Shown here piece by piece: positions 55,493 through 64,000 of a DNA stretch of 64,000 bases (positions are counted from its first letter, which is position 1; each line of letters opens with the position of its first letter). The notes beneath the pieces are model-generated. The model saw only the letters and a list, made by a program, of their open reading frames with translations. It did no database searches and was not told where the DNA came from. Location: positions 1 to 64,000 of the forward strand of contig NZ_LDJL01000007.1 of NCBI RefSeq assembly GCF_001431405.1. Reading direction: 5' to 3'. The position numbers and the translations under genes were made by a program. The stretch is from Pseudoxanthomonas dokdonensis (GTDB lineage Bacteria; Pseudomonadota; Gammaproteobacteria; Xanthomonadales; Xanthomonadaceae).

Positions 55493-58084
55493 ATGCGGAT
55501 GGACAAACTCACTTCGCGTTTCCAGCAGGCGCTGGCTGACGCGCAATCGCTGGCCGTGGGCCGCGACAACAACCTGATTGAACCGGTGCACGTGTTGACC
55601 GCGCTGCTTGAGCAGAGCGGCGGCAGTACCCGGCCATTGCTGGTCCAGGCCGGGGTCAACATCCCGGTGCTGCGCGAGCGTTTGAATGAAGCACTGGACA
55701 AGCTGCCGAAAGTCTCCGGCCAGGAAGGCAATCTGTCGATTGGCAACGACCTCAACCGCCTGCTCAACCTGACCGACAAGCTGGCCCAGCAACATGGCGA
55801 TCAGTACATCGCCAGCGAGTGGTTCGTGCGTGCCGCGCTGGACGACAACGGTGTGGTCGGCCAGGAACTGCGCGCCTCCGGTGCCGACAAGCAGAAACTG
55901 GAAGCGGCGATCGAGAAAGTCCGTGGAGGTGAAAAAGTGCAATCGGAAAATGCCGAAGACCAGCGCCAGGCGCTGGAGAAGTACACCATCGACCTGACCG
56001 AGCGCGCCGAGAGCGGCAAGCTGGATCCGGTGATCGGGCGCGACGAGGAAATCCGCCGCACCATCCAGGTGTTGCAGCGCCGGACCAAGAACAATCCGGT
56101 GCTGATTGGCGAACCCGGCGTCGGCAAGACCGCGATTGTCGAAGGCCTGGCCCAGCGCATCATCAATGGCGAAGTGCCCGAAGGCCTGCGTGGCAAGCGG
56201 GTGTTGTCGCTGGACATGGGCTCGCTGATTGCCGGTGCCAAGTTCCGCGGTGAATTCGAGGAGCGGCTGAAAGCGGTACTGAGCGATCTGTCGAAGAACG
56301 AAGGCCAGATCATCCTGTTCATCGATGAGCTGCACACCATGGTTGGCGCCGGCAAGGCCGAGGGCGCGATGGACGCCGGCAACATGTTGAAGCCGGCGCT
56401 GGCGCGTGGCGAACTGCATTGCATCGGCGCGACCACGCTCGACGAATACCGGCAGTACGTGGAAAAGGACGCGGCGCTGGAACGTCGCTTCCAGAAAGTG
56501 CTGGTTGGCGAGCCGTCGGTGGAAGACACCATCGCCATCCTGCGCGGCCTGAAAGAAAAATACGCCGTCCACCATGGCGTTGAAATCACCGACCCGGCGA
56601 TCGTCGCCGCGGCGACCCTGTCGCATCGCTACATCGCTGACCGCCAGTTGCCGGACAAGGCCATCGATCTGATGGATGAGGCGGCCAGCCGCATCCGCAT
56701 GGAGATCGATTCCAAGCCCGAGGAAATGGATCGGATGGAACGGCGCCTGATCCAGCTCAAGATCCAGCGCGAAGCCTTGAAGAAAGAGAAGGATGCGCAG
56801 TCGAAGCAACGGCTGGCGGACCTGGAAAGCGAAATCGAAACGCTGCAGCGCGAGTTCAACGATCTGGAGGAAATCTGGAAGGCCGAGAAAGCGACCCTGA
56901 CCGGTGCGACCCGGATCAAGGAGCAGATTGAACGGGCCAAGCTGGAACTGGAATCGGCGCAGCGCCGGCAGGATTACGCGCGCATGAGCGAAATCCAGTA
57001 CGGCCAGCTGCCGACCCTGGAAAAGCAGCTGCAGGATGCGCAGGAAGCCGAACAGAAGGGCTTCACCCTGCTGCAGGACAAGGTCACCGACGAGGAAATC
57101 GCCGAAGTGGTCGCGCGCTGGACCGGCATACCGGTCAGCAAGATGCTGGAAGGCGAGCGCGAAAAACTGCTGAAGATGGAAGATGCGTTGCACGGCCGGG
57201 TGATCGGCCAGGACGAGGCGATCAAGGTCGTCTCCGATGCGGTGCGTCGTTCCCGCGCCGGTCTTTCTGATCCCAACCGTCCCAGTGGTTCATTCCTGTT
57301 CCTCGGCCCGACCGGGGTCGGCAAGACCGAGTTGTGCAAGGCCCTGGCCGAGTTCCTGTTCGACAGCGCCGACGCGATGATCCGGATCGACATGAGTGAG
57401 TTCATGGAGAAGCATTCCGTCGCGCGCCTGATTGGTGCGCCTCCCGGTTATGTCGGTTACGAGGAAGGCGGTTACCTGACCGAAGCGGTGCGCCGGCGTC
57501 CGTACAGCGTGATCCTGCTGGACGAGGTCGAGAAAGCCCATCCGGACGTGTTCAACATCCTGTTGCAGGTGCTCGATGATGGCCGTTTGACCGATGGTCA
57601 GGGACGTACGGTCGATTTCCGTAACGCGGTGATCGTGATGACCTCCAACCTCGGTTCCAACCTGATCCAGGAGCTGTCCGAGGATGATTCGGCGGAAAGC
57701 TACACGCAGATGAAGGCGGCGGTGATGGGCGTGGTGCAGGCGCACTTCCGGCCCGAGTTCATCAACCGGCTGGATGACATCGTGGTATTCCATCCGTTGG
57801 ACAAGGCACAGATCCGCGACATCGCCCGCATCCAGACCCGTTACCTGGCCAAGCGGCTGGCCGAACGCCAGATCACGCTGGAGCTGGATGACTCGGCCTT
57901 GGCGCTGCTCGGCAATGTAGGCTTCGATCCGGTGTACGGGGCGCGACCGCTCAAGCGAGCGATCCAGACGCAACTGGAAAACCCGCTGGCGCAGAAGATC
58001 CTGTCGGGTGAATTCGGCAGTGGCGATACGGTAAATGTGACTGCAGAAGGTGGTCACCTGATGTTCGCCAAAAACGTGCGGTAA
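55493..58084 (+). CDS. clpB: ATP-dependent chaperone disaggregase ClpB
   Basis: A hexameric AAA+ disaggregase of 863 residues that extracts polypeptides from aggregates with DnaK. The N-domain ([22 protein letters not shown]) is followed by AAA-1 with Walker [15 protein letters not shown] (about 205-213), the long coiled-coil M-domain ([21 protein letters not shown], about 400-520), and AAA-2 with Walker [15 protein letters not shown] (about 604-612). GGAGGAAA nine bases upstream is an ideal ribosome site. Controlled by a sigma32-type promoter. In E. coli it follows pgeF directly; here four genes lie between. Confidence 0.97.
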   Translation: MRMDKLTSRFQQALADAQSLAVGRDNNLIEPVHVLTALLEQSGGSTRPLLVQAGVNIPVLRERLNEALDKLPKVSGQEGNLSIGNDLNRLLNLTDKLAQQHGDQYIASEWFVRAALDDNGVVGQELRASGADKQKLEAAIEKVRGGEKVQSENAEDQRQALEKYTIDLTERAESGKLDPVIGRDEEIRRTIQVLQRRTKNNPVLIGEPGVGKTAIVEGLAQRIINGEVPEGLRGKRVLSLDMGSLIAGAKFRGEFEERLKAVLSDLSKNEGQIILFIDELHTMVGAGKAEGAMDAGNMLKPALARGELHCIGATTLDEYRQYVEKDAALERRFQKVLVGEPSVEDTIAILRGLKEKYAVHHGVEITDPAIVAAATLSHRYIADRQLPDKAIDLMDEAASRIRMEIDSKPEEMDRMERRLIQLKIQREALKKEKDAQSKQRLADLESEIETLQREFNDLEEIWKAEKATLTGATRIKEQIERAKLELESAQRRQDYARMSEIQYGQLPTLEKQLQDAQEAEQKGFTLLQDKVTDEEIAEVVARWTGIPVSKMLEGEREKLLKMEDALHGRVIGQDEAIKVVSDAVRRSRAGLSDPNRPSGSFLFLGPTGVGKTELCKALAEFLFDSADAMIRIDMSEFMEKHSVARLIGAPPGYVGYEEGGYLTEAVRRRPYSVILLDEVEKAHPDVFNILLQVLDDGRLTDGQGRTVDFRNAVIVMTSNLGSNLIQELSEDDSAESYTQMKAAVMGVVQAHFRPEFINRLDDIVVFHPLDKAQIRDIARIQTRYLAKRLAERQITLELDDSALALLGNVGFDPVYGARPLKRAIQTQLENPLAQKILSGEFGSGDTVNVTAEGGHLMFAKNVR

Positions 58085-58227
58085 CGCCGGATAGCAAAAA
58101 ATCCCGGTAAAACACCTTGTTCGGGACCGGCAGCGGTCGCCACCGCCGCGCTTTGCCAGGCGGCGATGGCGGCCTGCACGACGGTCCGTGGCAGGATGCA
58201 CCCCTCAGCCACCGGTGCGAAGGGGCG

Positions 58228-60468
58228 ATGCCAACGCGGACTACCAGTAGACGATTGTTCACCGCACTCGGGCTTGGCCTGCTGTGCGTATTGCTGCAGC
58301 AGGTACCGGCGGGTTTCCGCTACTGGTCGGCCAACGTCGAACCGTTCCATGCCTCGCTGGTGCACCTGCATGTCGGCCTGCTGATGGCGCTGGTGATCCT
58401 GTGCCGCGACCGCTGGATCGTCGCCGGTGCATTCTTCGTGGTGTTCCTGGGCTGGTGCGTGCGCCAGTGGCTGCACGAGCCGGACCTGCCATTGCTGCTG
58501 GGTCTGGGATTGCCCAATCTGCTGTTTGGCTGGGCCTGGGCGATTGCCTGCGCGCACTGGGCCGGCTGGCCGAAGCCGCATCGGCTGCTGCGGATACGGC
58601 GCAGTGACCTGGGCCGGTTGGCGTTGTTCGTGTTGCTGCTGTATCCGCTGGGGTCGGCGCTGATCGCCTGGGCCAGCATGGCCGCGCTGCGGCCGGCGGT
58701 GGCGCATGAGGTCGGCGTGCTGGTGTTTTTCGCGCGCTATTTCGGCATCGCGATAGTGACCCTGCCGTTGATGGTGGCCTGGGCCGAGCGCCGGCAGCCG
58801 GCAGCGGATCGTCATCCGCGCTGGCGTGGCTGGCCGCTGCTGTTGCTGCTGGGCGTCGCGGTGATCGTGGCCAGCAACCAGTGGGTACAGTCGCATGGGC
58901 AGGGCACGCTGCTCGACTACCGTTTTGTACTGCTGGTGGTGTTGGCCATATTCGTATTGCGGTTGCGCCCGCTGTATTCGATGCCGCTGCTGTCGCTGGT
59001 GCTGTTTGCTCTGGTCGTGCTGATTGCGCGCCATGGCGCCGGTGACATCGGCCACAGCGTCGCGGCCATCGTCGCCCTTGGCCACAGTGCGCTGGAGGTG
59101 TTCGTGCTGTTGTTCGCGATGATCTATCTGCGCATCAGCAGCCGTGATCGCCGCGAGCTGGCGGCGTTGGTGCTTGAAGAAACCCTGCGCGATACGGTCA
59201 CCGGCCTGCCCAATCTGCGCGCCCTGCGGCAAAGGGTTAACGAGATGCAGTCGCGAGGCCAGGAAGGCTGGCTGGGCTACCTGGTGCTGGACCATGCGGA
59301 ATCGGTTGCGACCGGGGTCGGGCTGGATGCGCAGGCCACGGTCATCAGCACTGTCGCCAACCGGATTTCAAGCCTGGCCGGCATCCATCTGGTCGGGACC
59401 GGGCAACTGGCATTGCTGTGCCTGGAAGCGCCAGCCGACGGCTACTGGGAGCGCATCCTCAACCGGGTCAAGAACGCACGCATCGACGCCGGCGGCCATG
59501 AGGTCCATCTGCAACCGTATCTGGGCGTGTGTTCGACGCCGATCCGCTCGGTCGCGGATCTGGACGCCGGTTTGCTGGTCAGCTCCAGCCTGGCCTTCGA
59601 CGCCCGCGGCCGTGGTGAGCTGGTACCCAATTACAGTGCCGATGGCGCTGTGCCGCGGCCCGACCCACGCAGCAGCATGCAGGCGGCGGCAGCGGCATTC
59701 GATGGCCTGCGCAACGAGCGCCTGTCGCTGTATTTCCAGCCGATTGCGCGGTTGCAGCCCGCGGCGGCTGACAGCGCCGGAATCCGTGGCGAAGTGTTGT
59801 GCCGCTTGTACGACATCCACGGACAGCTGATGCAGACACCGGCGTTCATGCCTTACATCGAAGCTGCCGGGCGCGGTGCCGAGTTGGACCTGGCGGTCAT
59901 CCGGAGCCTGTTTCGGTTGCTGCGGCAGCATCCGCAGGCGCTGCCCGAAGTGCATCACCTGGGCATCAACATCACCGGCCAGAGCCTGAGCCTGGCCAGC
60001 TTCCGCAGCCAGTTGCTGGCGTTGCTGGCGGAGTCACCGCTACCGCTGGGGGCGTTGTGTTTCGAAGTGACCGAACGGGCCAGCATCGTTGATGTGCCGG
60101 CGGCCGGCCGCCTGCTGCAGGAACTGCGCGAAATGGGGGCGCGAATCGCCATTGATGATTTCGGCACCGGCATGCAGAGCTTTGACCGGCTCAAGCAGCT
60201 GCCGGTGGACATCATCAAGATTGATGGTTCGTTCGTCAGCCACATGGCCGGCAATCCCAGTGATCACGCGATCATCGAGGCGTCGGTGGCGATTGCGCAT
60301 GCGTTCGGTGCATCGACGGTGGCTGAGTTCGTCGAAAGCCGGCAACTGGCCGAGCTGTTGTGCGGGCTGGGCGTGGATGAAGGCCAGGGCGACTTTTTCG
60401 GTGCTCCGCGCCCGCTGCCCGATGTGCTGACCGAATCGGCCCATGCGCTGGGCGCGCGGATGTCGTAG
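58228..60468 (+). CDS. Membrane-bound MASE1-like/degenerate GGDEF/EAL c-di-GMP phosphodiesterase
   Basis: A 746-residue protein. About eight N-terminal membrane helices (MASE1-like sensor, about 15-320) precede a degenerate GGDEF domain (TGLPNLRALRQRV; no GGDEF motif, GTGQLAL at its place) and an EAL domain. The EAL site looks intact: EVLCR (E522) in place of EAL, NITGQSL, FEVTERA, IDDFGTGMQSFDRLK and EGQGDFF. It should hydrolyse c-di-GMP. I used the ATG at 58228; the frame begins at 58117 but nothing there is conserved. AAGGGGC lies upstream of the start. Confidence 0.82.
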   Translation: MPTRTTSRRLFTALGLGLLCVLLQQVPAGFRYWSANVEPFHASLVHLHVGLLMALVILCRDRWIVAGAFFVVFLGWCVRQWLHEPDLPLLLGLGLPNLLFGWAWAIACAHWAGWPKPHRLLRIRRSDLGRLALFVLLLYPLGSALIAWASMAALRPAVAHEVGVLVFFARYFGIAIVTLPLMVAWAERRQPAADRHPRWRGWPLLLLLGVAVIVASNQWVQSHGQGTLLDYRFVLLVVLAIFVLRLRPLYSMPLLSLVLFALVVLIARHGAGDIGHSVAAIVALGHSALEVFVLLFAMIYLRISSRDRRELAALVLEETLRDTVTGLPNLRALRQRVNEMQSRGQEGWLGYLVLDHAESVATGVGLDAQATVISTVANRISSLAGIHLVGTGQLALLCLEAPADGYWERILNRVKNARIDAGGHEVHLQPYLGVCSTPIRSVADLDAGLLVSSSLAFDARGRGELVPNYSADGAVPRPDPRSSMQAAAAAFDGLRNERLSLYFQPIARLQPAAADSAGIRGEVLCRLYDIHGQLMQTPAFMPYIEAAGRGAELDLAVIRSLFRLLRQHPQALPEVHHLGINITGQSLSLASFRSQLLALLAESPLPLGALCFEVTERASIVDVPAAGRLLQELREMGARIAIDDFGTGMQSFDRLKQLPVDIIKIDGSFVSHMAGNPSDHAIIEASVAIAHAFGASTVAEFVESRQLAELLCGLGVDEGQGDFFGAPRPLPDVLTESAHALGARMS

Positions 60469-60486
60469 CAGCTGCTGGACCTGTTC

Positions 60487-62205
60487 TCAGCCGCCAGCGG
60501 CTGGCTTGCTGCGCAGGCCGCGATAGGGCGGCGTGGCCATGATCATCTCGTTCAACGAATGCGCCAGCTCGCGTTCTGCCAGCACCGCGCCATCGGCACC
60601 GTGTTGCAACAGGTGTCGCACTTCGCCTTCGCTGTGGGCACGCGCCAGCACCGTGATCGACGGGTTAAGTGCGCGCAGGCGGGCGATGGCCTCGCCGGCT
60701 TCCAGCGCACGCGGAATCGCGAATACCGCCAGCTGCGCGGTTTCCGGCCGCGCTTCCAGCAGGACTGGTTCGGAGGCCGTATTGCCACGCACGGTGACGA
60801 TGCCGGCCAGCCGCGCGGCGCGCACGCGATCGTCGTCTTCCTCGATCACCACCACCGTCACCCCCTGCTGTTGCAGCAGGCCGGCCAGATGGCTGCCAAC
60901 CCGGCCGTAACCGACCACGATGGTGTGATCGCCGGTGTCTTCCGGCACCCGGTACGCGCCATCGCCATCCGGTTGCAACGGTGCGTTGTCGATCGGTTTG
61001 GCGGTCAGTGCGTCCTTGTGGCGGCGATAGAAGAAGCTGAAGATGAAGGGATTGAAGATGATCGACAGCAGCGCGCCGGCCAGGATCAGGTCGTGGGTAT
61101 CCTGCGGCAGGATCTTCAGCGAGACGCCAAGCCCGGCGAGGATGAAGGAGAACTCGCCGATCTGGGCCAGGCTGACCGCCACCAGCACCGCCTTGGACTT
61201 GGAATAGCCGAAACGGCGGACGATGAAATAGGTCAGCCATGCCTTGACCAGGACGATGATCAGGAACGTGCCCAGCACCTGCAGTGGTTGTTCAATCAGC
61301 ACCGCCGGGTCGAACAGCATGCCGACCGCGACGAAGAACAGCACCGCGAACGCATCACGCAGCGGCAGCGAGTCGCTGGCGGCCTTCTGGCCGAATTCGG
61401 ACTCGTGCAGCAGCATGCCGGCAAAGAACGAACCCAGCGCGAACGAGACGTCGAACATCGCCGCCGCGCCGTAGGCCACGCCCATTGCCACCGCCAGCAC
61501 GCACAGGGTGAACAGCTCGCGCGAGCCGGTGCCGGCGACGCGTTCCAGCAACCATGGAATCACCCGCCGGCCGACCAGCAGCATCATCGCGATGAACGCA
61601 CCGACCTTGCCGAAGGTCACCAGCATGGCGTTGCCGACGCTGCCGCTGTTGGCGGTGGCGCCGGTGGTGTCCTGTCCGCCCAGCGCGCTGGCCAGCGCCG
61701 GCAGCAACACCAGCGCCAGCACCATCGCCAGATCCTCGACCACCACCCAGCCGATGGCGATGCGGCCGATCTTGTTGTCCAGCAGCCGGTATTCCTCCAG
61801 CGTACGCAGCAGGACCACGGTACTGGCGATCGACAAGGCCAGGCCGAGCATGATGCCGACCCCGTCGGGCAGGTGGAAAAACCAGGCCAGCAGCCAGCCC
61901 AGCGCGGTAATAAGAACGATTCTGGAAATGGCGCCGATGAAGGCGATGGCGCGTACTTCCATCAGTTCCTTCAGCGAGAAATGCAGGCCAACGCCGAACA
62001 TCAGCAGCATCACCCCGATTTCGGACAACTGGTTGGCCAGATCCTGATCAGCGGAAAAGCCCGGCGTATACGGCCCGACCACGATCCCGGCCAGCAGATA
62101 GCCGACCAGCGGTGACAGCCGCAGTTTCTGGGCCAGCAGGCCAAGCAGGAAGGCGATACCCAGGCCAACGGCTATCAGGCTGATGAGGTCGGTGTTGTGC
62201 GGCAT
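60487..62205 (-). CDS. CPA2-family cation/proton antiporter with TrkA-N domain (first of a tandem pair)
   Basis: A 572-residue membrane protein: about 12-13 helices of the sodium/hydrogen exchanger (Kef/YbaL) fold, starting LISLIAVGLGIAFLLGLL with LSPLVGYLLAGIVVGPYTPGF. A cytoplasmic TrkA-N domain (HTIVVGYGRVGSHLAGLLQQQ, a Rossmann NAD-binding loop) follows near residue 415. It is most like E. coli YbaL. Expected to move K+ or Na+ against H+. No KefF/KefG-type subunit is near. The gene at 62381 is a paralogue on the same strand. Confidence 0.85.
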   Translation of the reverse strand: MPHNTDLISLIAVGLGIAFLLGLLAQKLRLSPLVGYLLAGIVVGPYTPGFSADQDLANQLSEIGVMLLMFGVGLHFSLKELMEVRAIAFIGAISRIVLITALGWLLAWFFHLPDGVGIMLGLALSIASTVVLLRTLEEYRLLDNKIGRIAIGWVVVEDLAMVLALVLLPALASALGGQDTTGATANSGSVGNAMLVTFGKVGAFIAMMLLVGRRVIPWLLERVAGTGSRELFTLCVLAVAMGVAYGAAAMFDVSFALGSFFAGMLLHESEFGQKAASDSLPLRDAFAVLFFVAVGMLFDPAVLIEQPLQVLGTFLIIVLVKAWLTYFIVRRFGYSKSKAVLVAVSLAQIGEFSFILAGLGVSLKILPQDTHDLILAGALLSIIFNPFIFSFFYRRHKDALTAKPIDNAPLQPDGDGAYRVPEDTGDHTIVVGYGRVGSHLAGLLQQQGVTVVVIEEDDDRVRAARLAGIVTVRGNTASEPVLLEARPETAQLAVFAIPRALEAGEAIARLRALNPSITVLARAHSEGEVRHLLQHGADGAVLAERELAHSLNEMIMATPPYRGLRSKPAAGG

Positions 62206-62380
62206 GTACTCGGATCAAGGCAACGTGGGGTGGGGCGGGCTGACGTGCTTGCACGCAGGCCCGTGCCTGTTCAGGGTAGCGCACCCGGTGTAAACGCCGA
62301 TAAAAGTTAACCGGTTGCCGGTTCCGCCAGGGCGTGCGACCGGCACCCGCCGCAGCAGCCTGGCTGCGCCGCCGCCGGGC

Positions 62381-64000
62381 TCAGCGCTTGTCGCGATAGG
62401 GAGGTGTGGCCAGCACCATTTCGCCGAGCGAAAAGGCCAGCTCGCGTTCGGCCAGCACCGCGCCGTCGGCGCCGTGGGCCAGCAGATGCCTGACCTCGCC
62501 ATCGCTGTGGGCACGTGCCAGCAGGGTCAGCGACGGATTGATCGCGCGCAGCTTGGCCAGCACCTCGCCGGCTTCCAGCGGTTGCGGGATGGCCAGCACC
62601 GCGATGGTCGCCCGTTGCGGATGGGCTTCGGCCAGCACTTTATCGGCGGCGGCGCTGCCGCGGATGGCGGGTAGGCCGGCCGCATGCGCGCGGGCGACAT
62701 GGTCGGCATTGTTGTCGATCACGATCAGCGGCACGTCGCGCTCGCGCAACACCTCGGCCAGTGCGCTGCCGACCCGGCCATAGCCGATGATGATGGCGTG
62801 GCCGCTGACATCCAGCGATGGCCCCGGTGCCGGATCCGGAGGCAGCGGCAGATCGTCCTGCTGGCGTTTGCGTTGCCAGTCATCCAGCCACGAGAACAGG
62901 AACGGATTGGCGATGATCGACAGCAGCGATCCGGCCAGGATCAGATCCCGGCCCTGCGCCGGCAGGATCTCCAGCGACACTCCAAGCGCGGCGAGGATGA
63001 AGGAAAATTCGCCGATCTGGGCCAGGCTGACCGAGATCGTCAGCGCGGTGCCGGTCGGGTGCTTGAACGCCTTGACGATGTAGAACGCGGCCAGCGACTT
63101 GCCAACCACGATGATCAGGAAGGTCGCCAGCACCTGCCACGGCTGCTGGATCAGGATCGCCGGGTTGAACAGCATGCCGACCGAGACGAAGAACAGCACC
63201 GCGAACGCATCGCGCAACGGCAATGAGTCGCTGGCCGCCTTGTGGCTGAGTTCGGATTTGTTGAGGAGCATGCCGGCAAAGAATGCGCCCAGCGCGAATG
63301 ACACCCCGAACAGGCGCGCCGAACCGAACGCCACCCCCAGCGCTATCGCCAGCACCGACAGGGTGAACAATTCGCGCGAGCCGGTCGCGGCGATTTTTTC
63401 CAGCGTCCACGGGATCACCCGCTGTCCGACCAGCAGCATGAAGGTCACGAACGCGCCCAGCTTCAGCAGGGTCCAGGCGATCGCGCTGAGGAAGCCACCG
63501 ATGCTGGCACCTTCGCCCGTGTCGCCGCCGCCAAAGGTTTCGGCCAGCACCGGCAGCAGCACCAGCGCCAGCACCATCACCAGATCCTCGACGATCAGCC
63601 AGCCGACCGCGATGCGGCCGCGGTGGGTCTCCAGCAGCCGCCGGTCCTCCATCGCCCGCAGCAGCACCACGGTGCTGGCGACCGACAACGCCAGGCCGAA
63701 CACGAAGCCGTTCAATGGCGTCCAGCCCATGCCCCAGGCCAACGCCCAGCCCAGTCCGGTCGCCACCGCGATCTGGACGATGGCGCCGGGAATGGCGATG
63801 GCTTTGACTTCCAGCAGATCCTCAAGCGAGAAATGCAGGCCGACGCCGAACATCAGCAGCATCACGCCGAGCTCGGACAGCTGGTTGGCCAGATCCTGAT
63901 CGGCGACGAAGCCGGGCGTGAACGGCCCGACCAGCACCCCCGCCAGCAGATAGCCCACCAATGGCGACAGCCGCAGTTTGTTGGCCAACGCACCCAGCAC
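62381..64000 (-). CDS. CPA2-family cation/proton antiporter with TrkA-N domain (5' end cut by window edge)
   Basis: The reading frame is open to the window edge; 539 residues are visible, beginning LGALANKLRLSPLVGYLLAG. By alignment with the paralogue at 60487-62205, about 22 N-terminal residues are missing. The same antiporter fold, plus a TrkA-N domain (HAIIIGYGRVGSALAEVLRERD), is present. The two are clearly paralogous along their lengths (e.g. DQDLANQLSELGVMLLMFGVG), implying an old tandem duplication. Residue differences in the TrkA-N part suggest different ligands or redox control. The Val at the very edge is not a start. Confidence 0.85.
   Translation of the reverse strand: MLGALANKLRLSPLVGYLLAGVLVGPFTPGFVADQDLANQLSELGVMLLMFGVGLHFSLEDLLEVKAIAIPGAIVQIAVATGLGWALAWGMGWTPLNGFVFGLALSVASTVVLLRAMEDRRLLETHRGRIAVGWLIVEDLVMVLALVLLPVLAETFGGGDTGEGASIGGFLSAIAWTLLKLGAFVTFMLLVGQRVIPWTLEKIAATGSRELFTLSVLAIALGVAFGSARLFGVSFALGAFFAGMLLNKSELSHKAASDSLPLRDAFAVLFFVSVGMLFNPAILIQQPWQVLATFLIIVVGKSLAAFYIVKAFKHPTGTALTISVSLAQIGEFSFILAALGVSLEILPAQGRDLILAGSLLSIIANPFLFSWLDDWQRKRQQDDLPLPPDPAPGPSLDVSGHAIIIGYGRVGSALAEVLRERDVPLIVIDNNADHVARAHAAGLPAIRGSAAADKVLAEAHPQRATIAVLAIPQPLEAGEVLAKLRAINPSLTLLARAHSDGEVRHLLAHGADGAVLAERELAFSLGEMVLATPPYRDKR

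Noticed and set aside
1-64000. CRISPR arrays, tRNA or rRNA genes, prophage and insertion sequences
   Set aside because: No regularly spaced direct repeats with unique spacers, no cloverleaf-like sequences and no transposase or integrase frames were found.

Overview
The window looks like a chromosomal segment of a high-GC gammaproteobacterium of the Xanthomonadaceae (Lysobacter/Luteimonas/Thermomonas-like). Three things point that way: pilS-pilR lie next to sucC-sucD, the division/cell-wall cluster runs unbroken from mraZ to ftsZ and continues into lpxC, dciA, an M23 peptidase and secA, and a GTAG-type REP hairpin is present. The genus is an inference. No rRNA, tRNA, CRISPR array, prophage or classical insertion sequence was seen.

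Layout. 1-770: end of a TANGO2/NRDE-family gene, cut by the window edge. 771-16927: the dcw cluster (mraZ, rsmH, ftsL, ftsI, murE, murF, mraY, ftsW, murG, murC, ddlB, ftsQ, ftsA, ftsZ), in which every junction except ftsA/ftsZ overlaps, closed by a strong terminator. 17038-22663: lpxC, dciA (opposite strand), M23 peptidase, secA. 22860-24487: a Nudix/TenI fusion and coaE. 24569-37281, all on the minus strand: type IV pilus genes pilS, pilR, pilA, two modification-type membrane enzymes, pilB, pilC, pilD. 37461-42077: sucCD, a DUF559 gene framed by dispersed palindromic repeats, nadE. 42168-46484: a formylglycine-generating enzyme, a sulfatase lipoprotein and a secreted HAD phosphatase. 46844-58084: bamD, rluD, pgeF and clpB in the enterobacterial order, but with about 5.7 kb inserted before clpB (a secreted unknown, a TonB-dependent receptor, a DUF3574 lipoprotein and a permease). 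58228-64000: a c-di-GMP phosphodiesterase-type protein and two tandem CPA2 cation/proton antiporters, the second running off the end.

How the genes work together. The first third builds and divides the cell envelope: peptidoglycan precursors (murC, murE, murF, ddlB, mraY, murG), the divisome (ftsL, I, W, Q, A, Z), lipid A commitment (lpxC) and export (secA). The pilus block covers the sensor/regulator pair, pilin, assembly ATPase, platform and prepilin peptidase. A phosphatase/sulfatase-superfamily enzyme and a PMT-like glycosyltransferase sit between pilA and pilB and are candidates for pilin or surface-glycan modification.

The least explained parts are the repeats. A GC-rich palindromic family occurs at 22717-22763, 26851-27258 (as a 228-bp tandem duplication), 39615-39665, 40056-40117 and 40197-40240. 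The last three surround a DUF559 nuclease-fold gene whose C-terminal tail is itself encoded by one repeat copy. A separate minisatellite of about 49 bp fills the gap between pilR and pilS.
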